Origin: Spinacia oleracea
Lineage: Eukaryota > Streptophyta > Magnoliopsida > Caryophyllales > Amaranthaceae
Assembly (NCBI RefSeq): GCF_020520425.1
Contig: NC_079492.1
Span: 144,925,861-144,989,860 of the forward strand
Reading direction: 5' to 3'
Length of the DNA: 64,000 nt
In this document: positions 48,539-59,700 of the stretch, piece by piece
How positions within the stretch are numbered: the stretch's first letter is position 1
How the letters are laid out: each line of letters opens with the position of its first letter
Made by a program: the position numbers and the translations under genes
The notes under the pieces: generated by a model
Told to the model about the DNA's origin: nothing
The model's input: the letters and a program-made list of their open reading frames with translations, nothing else
The model's database searches: none

Positions 48539-49606
48539 TCTATATAATATACTAAAAGAGAGGAAATAAATGTGGTAATGACAAATGTCACTCATTGATT
48601 CGCTTCTCTTATAATATTAAAAAAACTATTAAAAATAAATATGTCAAATATCTAATTATTTCAAATATCTAATACGTCAAATATCTAATTATGTAATAAG
48701 TTATTAGTTACACTAAATATGTCAAAGAATATTTAAATAATAAAACATTCTATGTATATGCTGATATCATATGTTTACACATATAAAAAAAACTAAATAC
48801 GGAGTAATTACTTTATAGATTACAAAATTGAGTTATATTTATATCGGTTCTATATATGTAAATGCTACATTATAATTGATGATGGAACAAGTTTGGATTT
48901 TAGATTTGGTGGACGACAAATATAAACGTAGATGATTAAATAATGTTGACTAAGACCCCGTTTAGTTTACTTTATTTCTCATGATCTAATCTGAATTTAT
49001 TTTTTCTGATCTGATCTCATCTAATATGTGAATTTATCTGATTTTTCATAATTAAGATCTATATCTATATATACTCTACTAAAACACATGACGCTCGATG
49101 TAAAGCTTACACGTGTCACTATCAAGTGTTTATAATTTACATATATATCAAATAATTCTTTAAGGTAACCAATATCTTTTACAAATCCATGTTTTCATAT
49201 GCGAAATATTTGGAAGCATATAATAATTCTATTACTTTGTCATACTTAACAAAAGTTTCCTAATATAATGATCTACGGAGTATTATTTTGTTAACCTTAA
49301 GTAATTATGATTTCAAACAAGTTTAAAATGACCAAATATAAATAAGAATGTATAATATTTTGTACGTAATATAACATTTTAAAAAATAGATTCGTCTTAA
49401 GAAATACAACTATTAAATGTGATATTATACAACATTGAATAATTACACATAGCTTACAAGAACAAGAAAAATATAATGTAACTTATATATTACGAAGTAT
49501 AGAGTATTTAACTACGTACTACGTATTAAACAAGCAAGTTGATGCATTCACAACTAATACATCGTGCTCTCGATTTTTTTTTCAAAAGTACGTCATAATT
49601 TTTGAA

Positions 49607-49650
<44 letters not shown>

Positions 49651-51732
49651 TATGGATACTACTTCGTACTCCATATCTTATAATATTATAACATTACTTA
49701 AATAATGCATTAAGATTCTATGAATAATATACTAATTTCTAAAAATCGTCTCATTTCTATAAACTATTGATTATGATGTATACCAAATAATATATAGTAA
49801 TAAACACTTCATGAAAAATATCTTTTGATATTTCTAAATAAAAAGTAAATTTTCTATATATTCTTTTAAAAAAATCAATTTCAAAAGTAACATATGAGTA
49901 TGGTAATAAAATAAAAAAAACATTTTAACATTATAAAAAAAATTGATAGCATTTTGAACATATTTAAATATTCAGTTCTACAAATAATAATACTGGTGAA
50001 ATTAAAACATTTAACATTACTAAAATACAGAGTATACTTATAACATTACCGATTTATCTATAAAACGAAATATATCTTATCGAGTATATAAAATTGGTAT
50101 GTGCTTCCTCAAACTATGAAAAATATGACCAAAATCAAATTCTACAATTGGTAGACTATGGTTATATATAGTCATATATGATATATGCATTATAGTCATG
50201 AAGTCCAATTTAGTTTGAGATGTTAGTATTTTTGGAAATGGACACAATTATATAATTACTTCTATTTTTTCATCTACTATAACCTAGGGTCCATACTCAC
50301 TCTCACTCAATGGAATAAAAAATATCTATCTTTCTTTCTACCTACCTTCACAATATAAAATATTGAGAACCACATTTCAACAGTTATAGTAAAATTATGT
50401 GTCATGATATGTGAACGCTTTAAATTGGGATGGATGGAGTAGTTTAAGAATTATTTTTAAATAACGAATTAATATCAATAAATATATGCTAAAAAAATAT
50501 AAGGGTTAGTATAGAATTAAAAGGTGGTGTTTAAGATGAATCATGGACTATATTTGATATAAAATTACTTAAATAACACTCTCCGCATTAAGGCTTTGTT
50601 AAGTTATTGTTAATAATATTTTTTAACTGTAGAATAATAGATTAATGTCACGAATGCAATATCATTTATGTATAAAATTTTGTATGAAATTAACTTTTTG
50701 ATACGTAAATCGTGCGTTTCGCCTCGGTGGATTATAGGGATAAAAATGTATATGTCAAGCGATGATGGATTTTAGGGGGTACTGCGTTCTATTCACCTGA
50801 TTTTCACTTATTTTTTATGAACTTATCTTATCTGAACTTACCTGAACTTATTAGAACTTATCACAACTTATTTTAGTTATAAATTCTACTTGGTCAACCC
50901 TTATTTTTCCAAAACATATCTTACTTGAAATTATATGAACTTATGTGAACTTATCTGGACTTATTTTTGAAATAAGGTGAACAAAACAAAGCCTTAGTCT
51001 GGAACCGCCTGCCTATGTTATCTTTCATCTTATTAATTATGAATATATCTACATCTTTTCACTACTAACTTGCATATTATATATTCTGTTTATTTACTCA
51101 ATAACTCGAATCAGACAACCGGATTAAATAAGAGAAAAGAACAGTGTTTTAAAATTCAAAACTCTCCTACCAAACAAAATAAATTTGTTTGATTTAGGGG
51201 TGAGTTTGAGCCGGATGTGGATATCTGGATGGTGAAGGAGCGGGGATGACTTTTGTTTAGTACCCCGCTAGGCAGTGATTGGGGTTGGGATGGGAATGAG
51301 TTCCATATACTATCGTTGGGTAGTGAGGATGGAGATGACATTTTAAAGCTGGCATGGAAATGGAGGGACCATCTTCCACATGCTCCCCACTTCGGAGTAA
51401 TCCTTACCTGAATAAAGTAGATGGTGTATGTAGGTGTTAATTGATCGAGTAATTGGTAGATGGTATATCCAGTATTAGATGGTAAGATTATCAAAGTAAA
51501 GGTAAGTGAAAATACTTTATGTTTGACATGGTGATGAATGGGGTTCAAAATAATCTTTGTGTGGAATAGGAGGGTCTCCCACAAAATTTCGTCAAATGTG
51601 GTAGATTTGGTTTTAATTAGAAGAATATCTATAAGATTTATTTAGAAGACAATTGTATATAATTATAGTTTAGATTTCATGCAAAATTAATATTTAGATC
51701 ATAAACCGTGCATCGCACGGGTACTATACTAG
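48539..51732 (+). mobile_element. Helitron, 3.2 kb, non-autonomous, with nested insertions
   Basis: 5' end A|TCTATATAATATACTAAAAG. 3' hairpin ccgtgc-atc-gcacgg followed by gtactatactag|T. It contains no Rep/helicase ORF. A second Helitron-like 5' start is near 49064, a Tourist-like MITE lies at 50776-51000, and an (aat)n run at about 49604-49645. It may be two overlapping or nested Helitrons sharing one annotated 3' end. The 142-aa minus frame (51156-51584) has no recognisable domain. Confidence 0.65.
50776..51000. mobile_element. Tourist-like MITE, family TO1
   Basis: Left gtactgcgttctattcacct and right aaggtgaacaaaacaaagcc then TTA. The interior is rich in ctgaacttat words and has taaattctacttggtcaac. 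Reference copy for the family in this window. Confidence 0.7.
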
Positions 51733-51765
51733 TACCATACTCAACTCAAGTATAATGTTCTCTCG

Positions 51766-52302
51766 GAGCTCTCGAGGCAGGCTACATCGCTGTCCACCAG
51801 CGACAAAAAGACCCCATACCCAGGGCAAAATTGAATTTTCGCTACATGAGTTGAAAAGTCAAACAAATTACTAAATATTGGCAATATGACAGTAATTGAT
51901 ACAACAATGACAGTATTTTAATACAACAATGACAGTATTTATGTAAACGCTGATAATACTTATATAACACTTGTATACATACTTTTATCCATTCATTTAA
52001 TATGCAACACTTTTATCCATTCATTTAAGTGGTCCCTTTACTTTTTCTATTTCATTACACTTGTATACATAATTTCTTTTTTTGGGTGATTGTGACAGTA
52101 TTTTAATACAACAATGACAATATATATATAACAATAACAATACTTATATTACCAATGAGGCAATGACAGTATATAACAAGTTAGCAACACTTGTACACAT
52201 TTATTTAAGTGTGGGCCATCTTTCCAATTGTTTTTTTTAGGGTGGGTATGGGTTTTTTTTTCGCTGGTGGACAGCGATGTAGACTAACTTCAGAGCGCTC
52301 AC
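51766..52302. mobile_element. MITE with gctggtggacagcgatgtag ends
   Basis: ctacatcgctgtccaccagc (51783) is repeated inverted at the right end (52263-52282) within arms of about 60 bp. Outermost bases are gagctctc and gagcgctc. The core repeats acaatgacagta several times. It lies only about 34 bp after the Helitron's 3' end. Confidence 0.7.
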
Positions 52303-52367
52303 TCAAATATGAAAATGTAAAAAAGAATTCGTTACCTGAAACGATTCACCCGAGTGTATATAATATA

Positions 52368-52619
52368 CTTCCTCCGTTTCGGAAATTTCGCACCATTTGT
52401 TTTTTACACTATTCACACTACGACTTTGGCCATTTTTTGTGATTCGTACGTAATGAAATTTTAGTCATGTGGGGTCATGTTAGATTCGTATCGATATATA
52501 TTCTCTAAATATTGATTTTTATAATTTTTACTTGCACGCAATTTGAGATATTAAGAGTCAAAGTAACGGTTAGAGAGGTAAAAATGAACCATGGTGCGAT
52601 ATTTCCGAAACGGAGGAAG
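52368..52619. mobile_element. Stowaway MITE
   Basis: cttcctccgtttcggaaatt at the left and aatttccgaaacggaggaag-like sequence at the right, with TA on both flanks (52366-52367 and 52620-52621). Confidence 0.85.
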
Positions 52620-52902
52620 TATAAAAATTCCTAAACTATAGTGATATGGGTCTGTTAACGGGCTACCTTCCACTCTTCCAGTCTTCCACTTCAGTCATCC
52701 ACTTTGATTTGTCTTATAAAAGTAGAAAATAGTAAATGATATGGGCCCTATTTCACAGACATACCCATCTCTCTTCCTATCATCAAATGGGCCCAAAACT
52801 TAGTGGACTGTTTGTTGTTTAACTTGTGTTGTAGAATTAGTAGTTTCCTAAAAAGAAAAAAGAAGTTTATTTAATTTGTTGACTAAGAATTTGTCACTTT
52901 AC

Positions 52903-53070
52903 TTGATTGCCAATTTGCTACACTAGTACACTATTAGTTCTGTTGTAGAATAGTAAATTTACAAAAAATCATTGTATCAACTAAAGAAAGTAACTTTTAT
53001 TTTTTATTTTAATTGTACTATTCTACAACAGAACTAATAGTGTACTAGTGTGACAATCAAGTAAGAAGTG
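52903..53070. mobile_element. Small palindromic MITE
   Basis: gtacactattagttctgttg at the left is perfectly inverted at the right (caacagaactaatagtgtac). The arms of about 60 bp around a 60-bp core match over almost all their length. Confidence 0.75.
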
Positions 53071-53657
53071 ATGATAATAATAGTGAACAAGCTAGTTGAT
53101 TGTTACTGGTAGTGAACTTGGAGTATTTGATTGTTTCTTCTTTTCAAGTTAGAAGTGATGGCTTTATTTGTGTACTTGTGTTAAAGAAATTCAAAAGTTT
53201 TGAGGAAGTTATTGTACTATTCTGAAAATCCTCATTTGAAATTAAGTATTTGAATAATAAAGTTATATGATTTTTTCCGTTAATCGGGGAGTCACTCGTT
53301 TAATAGAACACAAGAATACAAACTTAACTGGATCTAAACTTGAATTGCAAATACAATTGGTAATTGTAACAAATTCGAGGTATGTCTTATCCGAACTTGA
53401 CCCAAACTTGACCCGAATACGAAACTTAACCATTATGAACATGACCTGTACAGCTGTACCCGAAGTAAACCAGTCAAGTTGTAGCTGAATCCGACATACA
53501 CCTGAACCAAAGTCACTCTGAACCAAGTCAAATCGATAGTAAATCATTTAAAACCCGAACCATTTTCAACAGAACACAATATTGACCATAACCGAATCCG
53601 AATTCAATCCAAAACAATTTATGGGTAGAATACAACTATCAAACAGCCCATAAGCCA
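53071..53657. other. Upstream region of the METTL17-like gene
   Basis: Bases 53280-53600 carry repeated gacccgaa/cttgacccaaa words in the style of a decayed hAT-type MITE. The 73- and 94-aa overlapping frames are chance. The distal part should contain the promoter. Confidence 0.45.
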
Positions 53658-53666
53658 GGCCCAAAT
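53658..53666 (+). promoter_or_regulatory. UP1/site-II motif upstream of the METTL17-like gene
   Basis: GGCCCAAAT matches the UP1 consensus GGCCCAWWW and contains the site-II core TGGGCC on the other strand; a second GCCCAT lies 11 bases upstream. Such motifs are frequent before plant genes for ribosome and mitochondrial translation functions, which fits the gene's role. Whether it lies upstream of or inside the 5' UTR is unknown. Confidence 0.5.
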
Positions 53667-53761
53667 GCACTCTCTCACATCTTCAACTTCATTTTCATCA
53701 ACTGTAGTAAATAAGAACCCAAAACCCTCCCGTCGACTAAAACCCTTCTTCGGCGAAGGAA

Positions 53762-56700
53762 ATGTCGGCGTTAATACCGGAAACCTCCCGTCGACTAATC
53801 ACACCGGAAAGTATCCGTTCGGCGGCGAAACAGTCGTCAAAATGCCTCGTCATCCCTATCCGCCTCCGCCGCGCCATTGAAAAGTACCTCCAAGGTTTGT
53901 CCTTTATTTTTCTTTCTCCTTCAATTTCTGTTCCCGGTGAAATTCCGAGATTGAAATTTCTTTGTTCTTTTAAAATGATTATTTAGAGCAAGACATGGCA
54001 CACATGAAGAAGAAAGTGCTGAGATTAACAGCATCATTTGCGGAAATTAAGGATGTAAATCGGCTGCTTCCATTGTCGGTATCAAAGGAGCTTGTTGAGG
54101 ATCCATTTAAGTCGATGGAGCAATCAAAGAGGTGGAAAAACAAGAGTGAATATGGTGATATTGGATTAACTTATACAGATAATGAAACTGTTGCTTACAT
54201 TGCAACTCGAATGCCTGCTGTTTACTCTGCTTGTTTTAGAATCCTGCGTGAGGTAGCTTTATTTTTCATGCCTTTTCTTTTCAAATTCAGTTCAGTTTTA
54301 CCTCAATTGTGCTAAGAGAATGAGTACGGGAACGCAATTCGCTACCTAGTTTTGTTAAATTAGTCAAAAAGTGTACAAATTTTCACATGTTTTGGATTGT
54401 GGTTCTTAGAGGGCTTAGCTTATTAGGTAACACTGGTTTAGTTTCAAGGAAATTTCAAGTGTTCATATTTATAAAAGTTAATTTAGTTATTGATGATTTG
54501 TAGATAAAAAGAAGGGTGCCTGATTTTTCTCCTGTTAAAGTGTTGGACTTTGGGTCTGGTACTGGTTCATCTTATTGGTGAGAATCCGTTTCTTTCTCTT
54601 TGCTTGTAGTAGTAAATGATAATTGTTTGTTGGTGTTGAAATGGTTTTGTGGACATTATGCTGCAGGGCTTTGAGAGAAATTTGGCCACGGTCAATAGAA
54701 CGGATCAATTTGATTGATCCCTCACAATCAATGCAACGTGCTGGCGTTAGTCTTTTACGAGGTAACTACTGAACTTTATGACCTCTTGGAAGCATTTCAC
54801 TAAGTACTACTTTTATTCCAACTTTTTTCCCCCATTTGGTAGATATCAAGAGTTTGCCACTCGTTCGCAGCTACGATAAAATTCAATCCCTAACTAAAGA
54901 TATCAAGAAGTCTGAAAGGGCACATGACCTTGTCATTGCTGTAAGTTACTATAGTTTATCTCAAGTGCTGCATTGCTATGTTTATGTACTAATACCCGTT
55001 TCCCTCACATTGGACTTGTAATTTGTGCTTGCCATTCATATTTGCTTCTTTTGCTATTGCATGGATCTTTGTTGTGAAGTCCTATGTTCTTGGAGAGATT
55101 CCATCACTGAAGGATAGGATTGCTATAGTGCGTCAACTTTGGGGTCTTACTCGAGATATGCTGGTAATCTTCATACTCTTGGTTGAGCTGTCCTTGCTGC
55201 ATTCATGTTGATTTTTGTGTGGTTAAGAGTGCTATTTCTCTCGGAGTGGGAAATGCCTTAAAGTCTATAAAGAGACAAAAACGTCATCTAGTTCTCATGG
55301 TGTTCCATTTTTTGTTAGAGACTTCATATTTGGAATCAGTTTTTACATTAATTACATTCTTATGTTATTCACTGCACTTCAGGTACTTGTTGAACCAGGC
55401 ACACCTGAAGGGTCAAATATTGTATCTCAGATGCGATCACATATTTTATGGATGGAGAAGAGGGTAAGTTGTAAGTTATGGTGTAAAAATCTTGTGTCAG
55501 CACCCTCTTTGATATGTTTAAAGCAATTGTTACTCAGATTTAGCTACCCAGGTGGGCCAGGTCAGACATAGATCTGTAATGCAATATCAGATTTAGCCAT
55601 TTTGTGAAGATCTTGCATTCTTTGATTACACAATGAGTTGCTGGTATCAAAATCTATGTTGGTATAACTGTATAAGTACTTTGGTGAAGCGGTGAATATT
55701 TGCATAGTGGAGTATTATGGTTATGGTTTTTCTCATCCTTCTGTATTTGCCTATAGAAATCCTCGTTATATGTCCATTATGTCCTTTTATTTATCCTTTC
55801 ATCTTGTTGTATAACATTATTTGTGTGGTTTCATTTCTAGAAATTGCGTAAACGTAAAGAAACATCAGATGGCGTTTCGAAAAACTCAGGAGCTTCTAAG
55901 GATGGTGCATTTGTAATTGCTCCTGTGAGTATGAATAAAGAACTTTGTCTTTTTCTTTCTGTTTTTGCTCCTCCTTCCCATTCCGTAACATGCCAGGAAG
56001 AGATGGCTTACCTCTGTTACGTCTTTTGTCGCAGTGTCCACATGACGGACCTTGTCCGCTGGCAAAGACTGGAAAATTTTGTCATTTTGTTCAACGATTA
56101 GAGAGAACGGAGTCTCAACGTGCATTTAAGGTTCTTCTTTCATCTAAAAGTTCTTGTACGTCCGTTTTATCATGTAGAATAGGAATGCATTATAAATTTG
56201 GCATGTGATTGGATTGAGAAGATACATCTCTCTCTTAAATCTTACTCTGACCTGCCTATTTCACCAGCCTCCCAAGTCTCTTACACCATTTACCTGATGA
56301 TGCACTCCATTTTGAAGATATTGTTATAACCCTTGAGATGTTATTGTAGGATAATAATGATAATGAATCTCAAGTAGAAGATGTTAGTTTTGGCTCCAAA
56401 ACCCATTTTGTACCGGAGAACTGAAAGTGGTAATGATATTTCATTGTTTATCAGAGTTTTAAACTTCTAGAGTATTGATCCAAGTCATCCAACTACACTC
56501 CACTTTCTAGAAAAAAGACTACAATGTATTCCTTGTTCTATTCACCTTATTTCCTCTTATTTCTGGAAAAAAAAGTTCAAATAATTTGAGATAAAACAAG
56601 TTAAGGAAAAATAAGGGTTATCCAAGTACAATTTATAACTAAAATAAGTTCTAATAAGTTCAGGTAAGTTCAGAAAAGATATCAGAAAAAAGTAAGTGAA

Positions 56701-59700
56701 AATCAGGTGAATAAAACACACCCTTACCCCACTTGCACAATATAATGCTCCATAAAATTAACCCCATAAAACTATGTTCCCAGCCAAGTGAGCACTTATT
56801 TAGAAATAGAGAGAGTTAAAACTTGGGAATTTTCATTTTAGCAGGTTGACAACAAGGACTAGACAATTATATTATATAGGTCATTAAATATTTGTTTCCT
56901 GGGTTGAGCTTTCAAAGTTTCTTTAACATCTATATATATCTCTCTTTTTGCGGAAAGCAGTGTCTCTGCTTCACCTTCAAGGTTGAAGGAAAGTACCTTG
57001 GCTTTAGATCCTAATAGGGTTGAGGGGTCTGGTATTCTGGGAAAAAGCCATTGTGTATTCAGCGTCTCAGTTGCCTGGCCTGAATGGTTGTCTATGAGAT
57101 GGCGGTCTAGGGCAAGCTTTGTAATTTCAGTTGATTAGAGGGTGAAATATAATAAAGTTAACTTATGTTGTGACCAATCTTCAACTTTTATGATTGTCAT
57201 GCAGAGATCAAGCGGTGGATCTTTACGTGGCTTCGAGGATGAGAAATTTTCGTATGTTGTATTGCGACGAGGAAAAAGACCGCAGTGAGTATTTTTCACA
57301 AGTGCTACGCTTATAAAGTTGTAATGTGAATTTCTCAAATAATAACTATATACTCCCTCCGTCCCGGAATACTCGACCCGGTTTGACCGGCACAGAGTTT
57401 ACGGGACTTGAATTGACTTATTTAATTTAATAGGTAGTAGTTGATAGTGGGTATTATTTTAATGTAGTTAGTGGGAGGTGGGTTAAGAGGTGGGGTTGGG
57501 GGAGAGTAGGGGTTGAATTTTTAATTATTTTTTGTGTGGAGTAGGGGTTAGGTGGGTTAATAGGGGTGGAGTGAGAAATAATATAATATTGTTAGAATAT
57601 TTCCATTTTTAGAAACAGGTCAAGTATTAAGGGACGACCCGATAAGGAAAACAGGTCAAGTATTCCGGGACGGAGGGAGTACAAAGTATGATCTTTATGC
57701 CTATAATGGGTTAATTTAGTATCATGGGAATTTTTGTCAAAAAAATGGAATTATATCGATGTTGTTTGAGATGAAATGACCACGCCAATCTGAAGGTTTG
57801 GAGTATGTTGTGAACCTAATTAAGTTTTGTTTGAAGGGAGTGTGAACCTAATTAAGTAGTTGATGTATTTATTGTATCTTTTCAAGATGGTATATATAAA
57901 TTGGTTATTTCACATTTAGTTAATTCTTGCTTCTACTCTCTCTGTTCCTATTTATTTTCATGGATGGAATATGGGGAAAAAACAAGGTAACTGGGATTCT
58001 TGAGGGTAAAATAATGTAAATTCGGTGGGTGGAGTTAATAGGGCGAGTCTGACCCATTAAGTGGGGCATTTTTGGGATAAATGATGATAAAAAGTGAGTG
58101 TTAGTGGAACCTTAGATAAAAATTCGGGGATAGGAGAAAGAGAAGGTGTAAAACCATGAAAACTACAAAAGAACGACCTAAAAATCTAATACAGAAAGGA
58201 TGAAGAACAAAAAGGAAATAGATGTTATGTTTATCTACTTTTTCTCTAATAATGAGGGACTTCTCCATTGCTTCCTGCTTTAAGTTAAACTTCAAACCGT
58301 CTTATGTGTTATCCTAGATATAACAATATGAAGCTGTGTTAGTATGTTACTCAGACTCTCTATGTTGGACCTAACAGACATGGATCTGAAAAGCTTTTCT
58401 ATGCTTGCCTATGATTTTTTAAGTTGCATACCAAGTATTCATGTCCAGTTGAGGTGTCTGATGCTTGTGTGACCCGAATACAATGTGGTATTCGGGAAGT
58501 TGGAGTAATAGAGATAGGAAGAATACACAAGTTGCATGTTTTTCCTTTGACTGGTGCAGTACATTCTGTTGGTTTTTTTTTTCTGATGCCATTCATTCTT
58601 GCTACTTCTTCCTTGCTATAGAGTATAATAGACTTCTTAATGTATAGGTTTGAATTCCTTGATGAATGATGTATCAATTTTTTTGAATTGAACAGGGAGC
58701 CCTGGCCTCTTGATGGAATAAAGTTTGAGACCTTTAAAGAACTACGTGCCAAAAGGAAATCTGAGGATCTTGAAATTGACTATGGTATGCTCTATGCACA
58801 TCTTTTACACATTATTCCCCTTCGTGAGAATATCTCCTCAACTACCATTACTTATCCCTCTTTTAGATGGGCAGAAACAGTTTTTCCTGGACTTTCTTAA
58901 ATGATCTGGAAAAAGCAAAGTCCAAGCCTCTTGCTAAGTAATGAAAGAGGATATATTTTATGCTTGTGAACACCAGAGCCAGCCTCTTGGCTCAAGCTTA
59001 CCTTTTAGCTAATGAATACAGAATTGCAGATGCCTCTGCCTATCAGAATCATTTTCTCCCTTTTGTTGATTAATACCTTTTTTTTCTCTTAAAAACAAGT
59101 ATTGGCGTAGGGTAGGAATATGTATATAGTGTCCGTCTACGAACTTGTTCTACAGTAGTTTACTACTTTTATATACTCAACTCAGTTTCACAACTAGATT
59201 ATGGTTGAAAATTATTACTGATATTGTTATAATTCTATGTGGGGCAGCTGGGTATGTATTTCAACTTGCATAAGTAGTAAAGGATTTAAAGTTGAATTCT
59301 TGCTGACCAAATACTCTATATCTTGCATGATATATCAGCCCAAGTTGTATCGTATGTATGTTTACAGTGATAATCCTCACATTACTTAGATGGTAGGTTG
59401 GCTTCTAAACTTCAAGTTTTGTTTGGATTGTTTCTAGGGAAATTGGTAGTTTGCTCCCATTTTTGTGGTCCTGCTTGCTCCAATGTTGTCAAGGGTTCTT
59501 TTAGGATATTGGTCTGTGTGACCTATCCTCTCCTTTTTGGGTTTGAAGACATACTTTAATGTGTTTAGATATAGTGGTGAAAGAAGGGCTAGTGTGAGGG
59601 GGTTGAATGCTTGTCTTCGAGTTTGTGAATTGATGGTTATACGCATTTTAGATGCTCATTTCTTTTGCAGTGTAGACGCTAGGTTGGATAGATTTGTGTG

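Noticed and set aside
49604-49645. (aat)n tract as a functional repeat
   Set aside because: An ordinary microsatellite in AT-rich DNA; the same applies to (at)n at 38321-38342.
51156-51584. 142-aa minus-strand ORF
   Set aside because: It lies inside the Helitron and shows no domain or gene-like composition; I cannot exclude a captured fragment.
53665-53880. 71-aa ORF starting upstream of the METTL17-like ATG
   Set aside because: It is in a different frame and has no family match; the second ATG at 53762 joins in phase with all eleven following exons. It might act as an overlapping upstream ORF, but nothing shows this.
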